Below, in pieces: positions 7,681 to 14,859 of a stretch of 23,612 bases of DNA. The number at the start of each line of letters is the position of its first letter. The first letter of the stretch is position 1. The notes under the pieces were generated by a model. That model made no database searches, had not been told where the DNA came from, and worked only from the letters and a program-made list of their open reading frames with translations. Source of the DNA: CAZMVY01 sp964569765 (GTDB taxonomy: Bacteria; Planctomycetota; Phycisphaerae; UBA1845; PWPN01); assembly GCA_964569765.1 (NCBI GenBank), contig CAZMVY010000044.1, positions 1 to 23,612 on the forward strand, in the 5' to 3' direction. The position numbers and the translations under genes are program-made.

Positions 7681-9960
7681 TTACCGCTGCGAAGGCTGCC
7701 TCGGTGCGGCAGAATCCCTGTCGAGACGATCGCGCGCGGCGGCGTCGCCCGGATCGAGGCGCAAGGCCTCCCGATACGCCCGGGCGGCGCCGTCCGCATC
7801 GCCCCGACGCTCCAGCAGAACGCCGAGTCCTTTGTGCGCGGCCGCCAGGGCCGGCTTGAGTCGAATCGCTTCCGCATAGTGCTGTGCGGCGTCGTCCAGC
7901 TTCCCCTGGGCGGTCAGCGCATCGGCCAGGTTGCAGTGCGCCTCCGCGAAGCCCGGGTTCAGCCGCAGTGCTTCCGCGTAATGGGCAATGGCTTCGTCGA
8001 GCCTGCCCGCCGCCGCCAGCGCATTGGCCCGGTTGTTGTGGGCCTCAGCATAGCCGGGGTTGAGGCGCAGCGCTTCGGCGTAGTGCGCGGCGGCATCGTC
8101 GAGCCTGCCCTGCCGATGAAATGCCAAGCCGAGATTGTAATGCGCCTGGGCGTAGTCCGGCCGGATGCGCAACGCCTCCGCATAGTGCCGGATGGCTCCG
8201 TCGAGATCGCCCCGGGCGGCCAACACATTCGCCAGGTTGTTGTGGGCCTCGGCGATGCCCGGCTCGACTCGCAAGGCTGCGGTATACTTCCGTACGGCTT
8301 CGTCCATCCTTCCTGGTGTCGCGATCTCATTGGCGAGGTTGTTGTGCGCCTCCGCATAGGCCGGTTTGCAGCGCAGAGCTTCCAGGTAGTGTGCAACCGC
8401 CTCCTCGAACCTGCCCTGGGCGGCCAGCGCAAGGGCAAGGTTGTTGTGTGCCTCGGGCCAGGCCGGCTCCGCGCGCAACGCATCCGTATAGTGCGCGATG
8501 GCCTCATCCAGCTTGCCCTCGCCCACCAGGGCATTCGCCAGACTGTAGTGAGCCTTGGCAAAGGCCGGCTGATATCGCAACGCCTCGGTGTAGTGGGCCA
8601 CGGCGGCATCGCGCCTGCCCTGAGCGTCCCGGATGAGGGCCAGGTTGTAGTGGGCCATCCAGGCCGATGGGTTCTTCGCCAGCGTGTCAGTCCAGAGCGT
8701 TTCCAGATCCCGGTATATGCCCGCCTGCCGCCACGTACACACTGACAGCCCCGCCAGAAAGGTCGCCGGGATCAGGAATTCAACCGCCGACGACCGCGGA
8801 CGGCGGGCGACCACACCGGCCTGGCCGCCTTTGGATTCCGCCGCCTTGAGCCGCAATGTTATCACGGCCGCCGCGAGCGCGATCGGTCCGATGCTGGCAA
8901 GATACTGAAAGTGATCGGCCACGAAGGAATAGCGCATCGGGTAGACGTCGAAGAATCCCAGCGCCGGGGCCAGCGTAACGGCAAAGAACAGAACCGCCAC
9001 CAGAGGCCCCCTGCCGATTCGCCGCCGAAAGCCCCACAGCAACCCGATCACGGTGACGGCGGTGATGGGATAGAGATACTGCCACCAGACACCCGAATCG
9101 ACGGACCAGCGAGGATAGATGAAGGTCAGCCGGGCGGGCCAGATCAGCTTGGCGGCGTAGAACCACAACGCCCGGCCCGCAATCAGACAGCGGTCTGCGG
9201 CCGACAGGGCCCACTCCGCCCCCTCCGCGCCGACGTGATGCCTCTCGACCCACGCCGTGAGGAGGCCCATCACCGCCCCGAGCGCGAAGAAGGGAACCAG
9301 CGGAAAGAGATCCCGCCGTGTGATGCGACCCCGCTTCCACCACAGCACGAGCAGAAGGGCCGCCGGCAAGGACGCCGTCACAGTCTTGCTCAGCAGCGCA
9401 CAGGCGAACAGCAGCAGCGCAATCGCGTAGGACCGCCGGCGGCGCGGTGCAACGGCAGGATCCGAATCGAGACGAGCGAAACGCAGGTATGCCAGCATCG
9501 CCAACAGGTACAACACGCCGGACAGCACGTTCTTGCGCTCCGTGATCCACGCGACGGACTCGACATGCACCGGGTGCACGCCGAAGATCGCGGCGGCAAG
9601 CCACGCCCCCGGAACGGCCAGCCGTCGCAGCGCGAGCCACAAGAGCACGGCGCTCGTCGCGTGCATCAGAACGTTGACGATGTGATAGCCGGCAGGCCGC
9701 GAATCCCAGAGACGGTATTCCAGCCAGAAGCTTGTAAAGACGAGCGGGTAGTACTGCGGTGTCGCCCGGATGTCGGACCAGATCCTGCCCAGCCCGTCGA
9801 GGCTTCGCAGGGCACGGTTCTCGGTGACGTAATCGTTGTCGTCCCACACAAAGCCGCCGCGCATCGCCGGGACATAGACCACCGGCACCAGCAGGAACAA
9901 AGCAGCTCCGGCCAGGAAGATTCGAATACGCGAGACCGATCGATTCATTGTCCGTTCCAT
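7681..9960 (-). CDS. TMTC-like membrane glycosyltransferase with nine regular TPRs (759 aa)
   Basis: The architecture matches the next gene downstream. A first helix (about residues 12-31) is followed by a loop with Asp40-Asp41 (FVWDDNDYVTENRALRS), and then 'FGVHPVHVESVAWITERKN' (His129, Glu134, Glu141-Arg142-Lys143). These are the most diagnostic TMTC/DUF1736 motifs in the window. About ten membrane segments extend to residue ~405. Residues 431-736 are nine consecutive 34-residue TPRs with almost no length variation. The predicted role is transfer of a sugar from a lipid carrier to a protein held by the TPR domain on the outer face of the inner membrane. It lies 27 bases after the GT39-like gene and 31 before the second TMTC-like gene, so it is very likely co-transcribed with both. 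An ATG at 9948 is an alternative start. Confidence 0.84.
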   Translation of the reverse strand: MERTMNRSVSRIRIFLAGAALFLLVPVVYVPAMRGGFVWDDNDYVTENRALRSLDGLGRIWSDIRATPQYYPLVFTSFWLEYRLWDSRPAGYHIVNVLMHATSAVLLWLALRRLAVPGAWLAAAIFGVHPVHVESVAWITERKNVLSGVLYLLAMLAYLRFARLDSDPAVAPRRRRSYAIALLLFACALLSKTVTASLPAALLLVLWWKRGRITRRDLFPLVPFFALGAVMGLLTAWVERHHVGAEGAEWALSAADRCLIAGRALWFYAAKLIWPARLTFIYPRWSVDSGVWWQYLYPITAVTVIGLLWGFRRRIGRGPLVAVLFFAVTLAPALGFFDVYPMRYSFVADHFQYLASIGPIALAAAVITLRLKAAESKGGQAGVVARRPRSSAVEFLIPATFLAGLSVCTWRQAGIYRDLETLWTDTLAKNPSAWMAHYNLALIRDAQGRRDAAVAHYTEALRYQPAFAKAHYSLANALVGEGKLDEAIAHYTDALRAEPAWPEAHNNLALALAAQGRFEEAVAHYLEALRCKPAYAEAHNNLANEIATPGRMDEAVRKYTAALRVEPGIAEAHNNLANVLAARGDLDGAIRHYAEALRIRPDYAQAHYNLGLAFHRQGRLDDAAAHYAEALRLNPGYAEAHNNRANALAAAGRLDEAIAHYAEALRLNPGFAEAHCNLADALTAQGKLDDAAQHYAEAIRLKPALAAAHKGLGVLLERRGDADGAARAYREALRLDPGDAAARDRLDRDSAAPRQPSQR
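7753..8670 (-). repeat. Nine in-phase 102-base repeats encoding TPR units
   Basis: The 918 bases encode nine 34-residue TPRs with no insertions or deletions. Consensus units read like 'PGYAEAHNNLANALAAQGRL' followed by 'DEAIAHYAEALRLN'. Units 3-8 are especially alike ('EAHNNLA', 'HYAEAL'). The DNA therefore has 102-base periodicity prone to recombination, and repeat number may vary between strains. Confidence 0.9.
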
Positions 9961-9987
9961 CCCACAGTTCTCGGCGAACCCGACGCT

Positions 9988-11709
9988 TCAAAACGGGGCC
10001 GGACGGGCGGAATCCGGAACTCTGAATACCAGCATCGAGTAGCCGATCCGGCCGACCGGCGGCCCCGTCACTGCCTGGTCGATTCGCGTGGGCCGCAGCG
10101 TTTCGATCAGCGTCCCATGGTCGTAGAGAATGTACGGCAGCGCCAGCAGAGTGACGCTGACGGCGGCATAACCCGGCCGGAACCCGCTCGGGGGTGGCAC
10201 CACGTAGCGAATGCCGTAAACCTCCGGGGCGACCCGGCCGAAGTACAGGAGCTGAATGCAATCAATGTCGTTCGCGTCCATGTATCGCTTCAGCTCGATC
10301 AGGTCCTGCCCCCAGTCCACATTAGAATCCGCAGCGTAGAGATACCCCCGCGACGATCCACCCACAAACGAATTGAAATACGCAAGATAATCGGGATAGG
10401 CCCGAACGGCTTCCAGGCCCGTCCAGGCGGCCAGCGCGGCGATTCCAACCCTATGCCATCGCTGCCCGGCCGCTTCGGCGAGCGTGCCGGTGGCCCAGAC
10501 CCAGAACAGCGGCGCCGCCGGCATGATCAGCCGCAGGCCGACATGCTCATTGCTCAACAGCGAAAACGCCGCGAGCAACGTGCCGGCCAGACCAAGCAGC
10601 AGCAGGCCGCCGGCCGACGGCCACCCTCCCCTGCGTACCGCAACCATCAAACCCGCCAGGGCGATAACCAGCAGCGGTATCGGCGTCTTGATGGCCAGCA
10701 GCGCGAGGAAGTAGTACCACCGCCCGCCGGGATAGGTCTTACCGAACAGAAAGGACGGACCGCCGACCTTCGCGACCTCCAGTTGCCGATCGAATGCGAG
10801 CACGATCGCCTGCGGCAGCGGAACCGGGGTACGATAAGGCAGAGCGCCCTGTAGCCGACGCAAGGCATCGCTCCTGACCGGCAGTGAACCCAACGCCCGA
10901 CCCGTGCCCTGGAACAGATAGCCCGCATTAACAACAGCGATGCTGACCGCGACAATACACAAGCCGTGCATCGCCCAACGGCCCCAGGGGATCGCGCGAT
11001 GCCGGACCTGTACGTAGATGGCCGCCGCCAGCAGCACGGGATAAAGGTAAATCGCGGAGAACTTCACGAGCTGCGCCACGCCCAGTGCCGTGCCGGCCAG
11101 GATCGCACGCCGCCACATGGGTCGGTTCAGATAACGATAGAACGTGAAGGCGGCAAGCGTGATGAAGGCCGCCGCCCCGATATCTGTCGTCACGAGCCCC
11201 GCGTGGGCGAGCATGTTCGGGGAATACCAGACCAGTCCTGCCGCAAGCAGCCCGGCCAGAGCGGGGCGCCGGGGTGACAGTTGACCCGCCCACACAAATA
11301 CCACGACACCCAACAGCACCGAGACCGCCACGGTCATGCAGCGAGCCGAAACGAACAACCGGTGGTAGTCGGCCTCGAAACGAGCCATGAACACATACCC
11401 GTTGCCCCAGAGGCTGTACTTCAGATCCGGCTCCGACGGTACGACCGCCTCGCCGCGATCCCGCGGATGCATGAACAACAGCGGTACCGCGTTGAGCACG
11501 TTCATCAACGGCGGGTTGAACTCGCAGTACGCGAAATCGCGCGTGGTGAGAACGTTGTAGCCGACGGGCAAGTGGCCGAACTCATCTACCGTGACGGATT
11601 TCTGGCGAAGCGTGCCGACGGCCAGAACCGCGTGAACGGCCGCCATCAGCGCAAGCGCGCCCCACGCCGCCGACCCGGGCTTGCCTGCTTGTATGCATGC
11701 CGTCGCCAC
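9988..11709 (-). CDS. GT39/PMT-like membrane glycosyltransferase (573 aa)
   Basis: A polytopic GT-C family enzyme. After the first helix comes 'SVTVDEFGHLPVGY' with Asp42-Glu43, the acidic pair typical of the first external loop in PMT/ArnT-type enzymes, then 'CEFNPPLMNVL'. About ten further hydrophobic segments follow. The C-terminus has 'ADSNVDWGQDLIELKRYM' and 'LLYFGRVAPEVYGI', a block often seen in bacterial GT39-like proteins. The expected reaction is transfer of a sugar from a polyprenyl-phosphate sugar to a protein or glycan outside the cytoplasm. Translation probably begins at the GTG at 11709; the ribosome-binding site is weak and the start is uncertain. It is the first gene after the terminator at 11908-11938 and heads the run of glycosyltransferases. 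Confidence 0.82.
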   Translation of the reverse strand: MATACIQAGKPGSAAWGALALMAAVHAVLAVGTLRQKSVTVDEFGHLPVGYNVLTTRDFAYCEFNPPLMNVLNAVPLLFMHPRDRGEAVVPSEPDLKYSLWGNGYVFMARFEADYHRLFVSARCMTVAVSVLLGVVVFVWAGQLSPRRPALAGLLAAGLVWYSPNMLAHAGLVTTDIGAAAFITLAAFTFYRYLNRPMWRRAILAGTALGVAQLVKFSAIYLYPVLLAAAIYVQVRHRAIPWGRWAMHGLCIVAVSIAVVNAGYLFQGTGRALGSLPVRSDALRRLQGALPYRTPVPLPQAIVLAFDRQLEVAKVGGPSFLFGKTYPGGRWYYFLALLAIKTPIPLLVIALAGLMVAVRRGGWPSAGGLLLLGLAGTLLAAFSLLSNEHVGLRLIMPAAPLFWVWATGTLAEAAGQRWHRVGIAALAAWTGLEAVRAYPDYLAYFNSFVGGSSRGYLYAADSNVDWGQDLIELKRYMDANDIDCIQLLYFGRVAPEVYGIRYVVPPPSGFRPGYAAVSVTLLALPYILYDHGTLIETLRPTRIDQAVTGPPVGRIGYSMLVFRVPDSARPAPF

Positions 11710-11907
11710 GACGAGTCGTCTCGGTTCCCGGGCCCCCCGCAGAAGCCGCCCGACTGCACGGTCCGGCCATATTGTACGTCAAGCCGCCGGGGGCAGGAAC
11801 GAGTCGGAGGCCCATGTGCGAATCGTCCCGAGCGACTCGGCATGGTCAGGGGTTGGGACGTACACGATCACCCTCGCCCCGGGCCTTTGCGCCTTTTCAG
11901 AACAAGA

Positions 11908-11938
11908 ACGGTCCCCGGCAGTGAGTACCGGGGACCGT
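11908..11938 (-). terminator. Rho-independent terminator after the PEP-CTERM gene
   Basis: A perfect 11-bp stem, ACGGTCCCCGG (11908-11918) with CCGGGGACCGT (11928-11938), closes a 9-base loop. On the minus strand it is followed by TCTTGTTCT. It lies 48 bases after the PEP-CTERM stop, so that gene is probably a separate transcript from the glycosyltransferases downstream. Confidence 0.75.
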
Positions 11939-11986
11939 CGCGATTCTGAAAACAAAGCCAACCTGTCAGACCGACCGCAGAGCCGC

Positions 11987-12856
11987 TCAGGCGCGCCTGC
12001 GACGCAGAAGAAGGCCACCGAGGCCCAGGAAGAGCATCGTGACCGGCTCCGGCGTCGTCGTGAAGCTCCAGACGGTTCCGGAGGTGCTCACGTCGACGTT
12101 CTTGGCAACCACCTTCCAGTAGTACGTCTGGTTCGGCAGCAGACCCAGGCTGTCCGGGTCAAACGAGGTTCCCGTCAGGTTTGACCCGACCTTGGTCGTC
12201 GGGTTCGTGTTCGTATCGAGGAACACGTCGAAGAACGAGGAGCAGGCGCCGGCCGCCCAGCTCAATTCATTTCCGGGACCGGTCTGCGGCACCGTCGTGG
12301 AGCCGTTGGGCGGCTGCGCGTTCGTCGGCGCGCCGGGGGTGCTCGCCACCCATCGCACCGAATCGAAGTAGGTCCGCTTGTTCGACAGCCCGGTAGCGGC
12401 GGTGGCCAGCCGTGTGGTGTATGCGGTGCCGGCATTGAGCTTCACGCCTGTAGCCAGCGTGTTCCAGGCATTCGCGCCGCTCGTCTGGGCGATCTGCACC
12501 ACAACGTCAGCACCCGCATTGTGCACGGTCCAGGTTGGCGGGGTCACACCGGAGGCGTAAGCATTGGTTGCCCAAGTGCCGTACACATCGTAGTAACCGC
12601 CGTTGCCCGCCGCCGGTGTATACGACCACTCGCCCCACTTCACGGGAGTCGTGTCCCCGGCGTAATACGATCCGGTCCCCGTAAGCCCGCTTGCCGTACT
12701 CTTGGCCGTGGTGGTAGCAAGGCCACTGAACGTGAACAGCGGGTTCTGAGCGCCGCCCGACAGACGGCTTTCGACGATGTACGTGTACGCTGCCTGCGTC
12801 GTCGACGCCGCCACCAGCAGCGCGATACCGCAGCATAAGACTGCCTTTACCCTCAT
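11987..12856 (-). CDS. PEP-CTERM sorted extracellular protein (289 aa)
   Basis: A secreted protein with a signal peptide (about residues 1-22) and a C-terminal PEP-CTERM tail. The tail has PEP at residues 269-271, a short hydrophobic helix and a final RRRR cluster, the sorting signal recognised by exosortase. Between them, residues ~60-170 ('YDVYGTWATN', 'NAWNTLATGVKLNAG', 'YFDSVRWVAS') look like the carbohydrate-binding-type domain of golvesin/xanthan lyase proteins. Residues ~185-265 resemble a fibronectin type III-like domain ('LLPNQTYYWKVVAKN'). The protein is rich in Thr, Ser, Ala and Gly, typical of glycosylated PEP-CTERM proteins. The start has an excellent AAGGAGG. No exosortase is in the window. 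It is its own transcription unit beside the glycosyltransferase cluster. Confidence 0.88.
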   Translation of the reverse strand: MRVKAVLCCGIALLVAASTTQAAYTYIVESRLSGGAQNPLFTFSGLATTTAKSTASGLTGTGSYYAGDTTPVKWGEWSYTPAAGNGGYYDVYGTWATNAYASGVTPPTWTVHNAGADVVVQIAQTSGANAWNTLATGVKLNAGTAYTTRLATAATGLSNKRTYFDSVRWVASTPGAPTNAQPPNGSTTVPQTGPGNELSWAAGACSSFFDVFLDTNTNPTTKVGSNLTGTSFDPDSLGLLPNQTYYWKVVAKNVDVSTSGTVWSFTTTPEPVTMLFLGLGGLLLRRRRA

Positions 12857-12881
12857 GTGCTTTTTCCTCCTTCAGGGAATT

Positions 12882-12951
12882 CCGAGACTCACCGCTCGGT
12901 CTTACGAGGCCCGCTCCGGGCGCAACCCTCTTCGGGCAGGACCATCCCGCC
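12882..12951 (-). promoter_or_regulatory. Structured 5' leader of the PEP-CTERM gene
   Basis: Three short hairpins lie in a row between the proposed promoter and the ribosome-binding site: GGCAGGA/TCCCGCC (12935-12951, one mismatch), GCCCG/CGGGC (12909-12921) and CCGAG/CTCGG (12882-12899). I do not recognise a known riboswitch. It may affect stability or translation. Confidence 0.35.
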
Positions 12952-12960
12952 TCCAAATGT

Positions 12961-12989
12961 AGTCTACCGGGTAAGTAAGCCGATAGCAA
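12961..12989 (-). promoter_or_regulatory. Candidate sigma-70 promoter of the PEP-CTERM gene
   Basis: On the minus strand, TTGCTA (12984-12989) and TAGACT (12961-12966) are spaced by exactly 17 bases. Each agrees with consensus at four of six positions. It would give a leader of about 100 bases before the ATG at 12856. Confidence 0.35.
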
Positions 12990-13025
12990 GCGGGTATTTC
13001 AGTATTCTGCAAAGTTCCCCGAAGC

Positions 13026-13082
13026 CGCCTCAGTGCGCCTGCCTATATCGCCGTGCGGCCGTCTCCAGGAGAATCTGAGGCG
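13026..13082. repeat. 8-bp inverted repeat near the IS4 edge
   Basis: CGCCTCAG (13026-13033) and CTGAGGCG (13075-13082) are perfect reverse complements 41 bases apart. They lie between the proposed PEP-CTERM promoter and the left end of the IS element. The function is unknown and the match could be chance. Confidence 0.3.
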
Positions 13083-13137
13083 CAACCATCGATAAAGAAA
13101 TGAGTTATAATCGAGTTCCCCGTTGTCAGAAAGAAAC

Positions 13138-13161
13138 GGTATCAGGATGGAATGGCACTGC
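13138..13161 (+). repeat. Terminal inverted repeat of the IS4 element (left)
   Basis: Contains TCAGGATGGAATGGCACTGC. It pairs with 14803-14826 with one mismatch in 24 (A versus G at the fourth base). Confidence 0.85.
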
Positions 13162-13188
13162 CGGTCCAAGTGTTTTCTTGCCTGGCGG

Positions 13189-14762
13189 TTACGTTTTCCT
13201 GAGTTCGTCCCGCAGTTGCCGCCGTGGCTGCTGCATCAAAGGACAACGATGTCGGCGTCGTTTGAGCACGCGTGGTTCGATCCGTCCGTGACGGTTGGCG
13301 ACCTCGTTGGCCGCGATCCGCGCCAAGGCGTGCGTCCACAAGGAAGAAGCATCCCGGCAGAGGCCGGTGGCCAGCAGCATCCACGACGCCAGCACCGTCT
13401 GGCAAGCCAAGGTGAAGCCCAATTGGCGAGGTGGCTTGCCGTGTGCCGCGGCGGCCGTGGCGATCAGTTTGCGGATCAGGTTGTACGCCAGCCGCGTCAC
13501 CCACAGGTGCCGCAGGACCATGGCCGGACTTTTGCAGAGGATGTGGTCCAGGTGGAGAGTCTGCTTGATCGCCCGGATATCGAGTTCCACATTCCGGCGG
13601 CAGCCGAACAAGGCCGCGATCTCCTCCTTGGGGTACGCCGCCGGATCGGTCAGCGTCGTAGTTACCGTGATCCCCTTCGCGCGGTAGCCCGGCTGCGTCA
13701 CAACGAACTGCAGTTCCCGCAGCGTCAGCGTCTCGGGGATCTGCGCGTAGAGGTCCTCGGGCATCCACGCCGGCCGCACAGGCCGCCGCCAAGTTACCAG
13801 ATGGTCGTGGTCGCCCAAACACCGGCCGCGGCGAAAGTCGCTGGAACGGCACTGGTACAGCCGCGTACAGACCTGTGCCCCGCGCCGGGCCAGCAGCGCC
13901 AGCATCGGGTACGAGCAAAACAGCGGTCCAGGACAGCCAGGTCTCCCGGGCGGAAATCATCGAGCAGGGTCCGCAGCAAGGCCGCTTCGCCCGTCTCCTT
14001 GCCAGCATACGGTCCGACCGCGAGATCCTGGATCGCGGCGGTCGTCAGGGACAGGATCGCGCAGGCGCGGACGCTCGGCAGGCCCACGCCGGTGGCCTGC
14101 GCCTCGGCTTGCGGGAACTCGCGCTGGTTGTCCGGCGTGTCCATGATCGTGAACGTGAAGCCGTCAACGAGCTTGGGGTGCAGGCCGTGCCACAACCACT
14201 ACGGATCGGCCTCGCGTTCGAGTTCCTCGGCCGCCTGACCGACCAGATGCCGCAAGGCCGCTCGGTTGAGCTTAGCCCGTGCCCGGCAATAGTCCCACGT
14301 GTCCCCACAGGGGACGGGCAAGCCCACGTGCTGACGGTAGGTGGCGATATCGGCCACGGCGGCGGCGCAGGCAGCGCCTTTGCCGTCACGCAAGACCTGG
14401 GCCAGAAAAGCCCACAGTACGATCGGCGTGGAGAAGGTATGGTCCTGCCCGAACAGGGCATCGTTTTCGGCGAAGGCCCTCTCGATCGTTTCGGCGGGCA
14501 GCACCTCCGCGAACGTGAGGCCGGGTTGCTGAAGAAACGGCTCGGCGACGAGGGCAAATGGACTCCGGCGGACGCGAGGGACTGGACTTTCGGCATCTCC
14601 ATGGCACACATGACAAAACCCTCCCTGGCTCTGGTAGAGCGCCGAACCGGGGGGGGCGTTGACAATCATCGACCAGTTACGGGTTGCGACATCATCCAAG
14701 GCGCGCCGGACGGAAAACCCGCTCCACCGCAGAGCCCCAATCCGTCCACCGGAGCACTGCAT
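13189..14762 (-). pseudogene. IS4-family transposase, disrupted by a stop and a frameshift
   Basis: Three reading-frame pieces join into one IS4-type DDE transposase. The N-terminal piece (14762-14199) has 'TPIVLWAFLAQVLRDGKGA' and 'YCRARAKLNRAALRHL', and ends at an in-frame TAG (14199-14201). The same frame continues with 'WHGLHPKLVDGFTF' (first Asp) and 'PGDLAVLDRCF' (second Asp). At an A4 run (T4 on the coding strand, 13917-13920) one base appears lost, and the remainder continues in another frame as 'SYPMLALLARRGAQV' to 'CRRNVELDIRAIKQTLHLDH', with the catalytic Glu in an E-x6-K arrangement and 'RLAYNLIRKL'. All three catalytic acids are therefore present but in a broken gene. The exact N-terminal start is unclear. 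Sequencing error at the homopolymer is possible; the separate nonsense codon argues for real decay. Confidence 0.85.
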
Positions 14763-14802
14763 ACGCTACCGTTGCGCCTCGCCTTCGGAACCGCAGCGCA
14801 CA

Positions 14803-14826
14803 GCAGTGCCATTCCATCCTGACACC
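14803..14826 (-). repeat. Terminal inverted repeat of the IS4 element (right)
   Basis: Reverse complement of the left repeat at 23 of 24 positions. It lies just upstream of the transposase start. Confidence 0.85.
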
Positions 14827-14859
14827 CTTTTCTCCTCGGTAAGGAGCGTGGTTGGGCGA

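Larger units (their letters stand above)
13138..14826 (-). mobile_element. IS4-family insertion sequence, inactive (1689 bp)
   Basis: Bounded by 24-base terminal inverted repeats (13138-13161 and 14803-14826) that match at 23 of 24 positions. The transposase nearly fills the element on the minus strand. Size, inverted repeats and DDE transposase fit the IS4 family. I see no convincing target-site duplication next to either repeat, so the exact ends may differ by a few bases or the flanks have diverged. It lies between the PEP-CTERM gene and the end of the lipase-like gene (14860) and interrupts neither. Confidence 0.85.

Noticed and set aside
5478..10854. Very long plus-strand open frames (5478-7859 and 8911-10854) opposite the glycosyltransferase genes
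   Set aside because: Their translations are Arg/Gln/His/Pro-rich low-complexity antisense shadows without domains; the minus strand encodes coherent membrane and TPR proteins.
12961..13020. A sigma-54 (RpoN) promoter for the PEP-CTERM gene
   Set aside because: A TTGCT is present but no GG lies at the required spacing upstream.
14832..14846. CTCCT/AGGAG hairpin between the IS element and the lipase gene end as a terminator
   Set aside because: The stem is only five bases and no T-run follows it on the minus strand.
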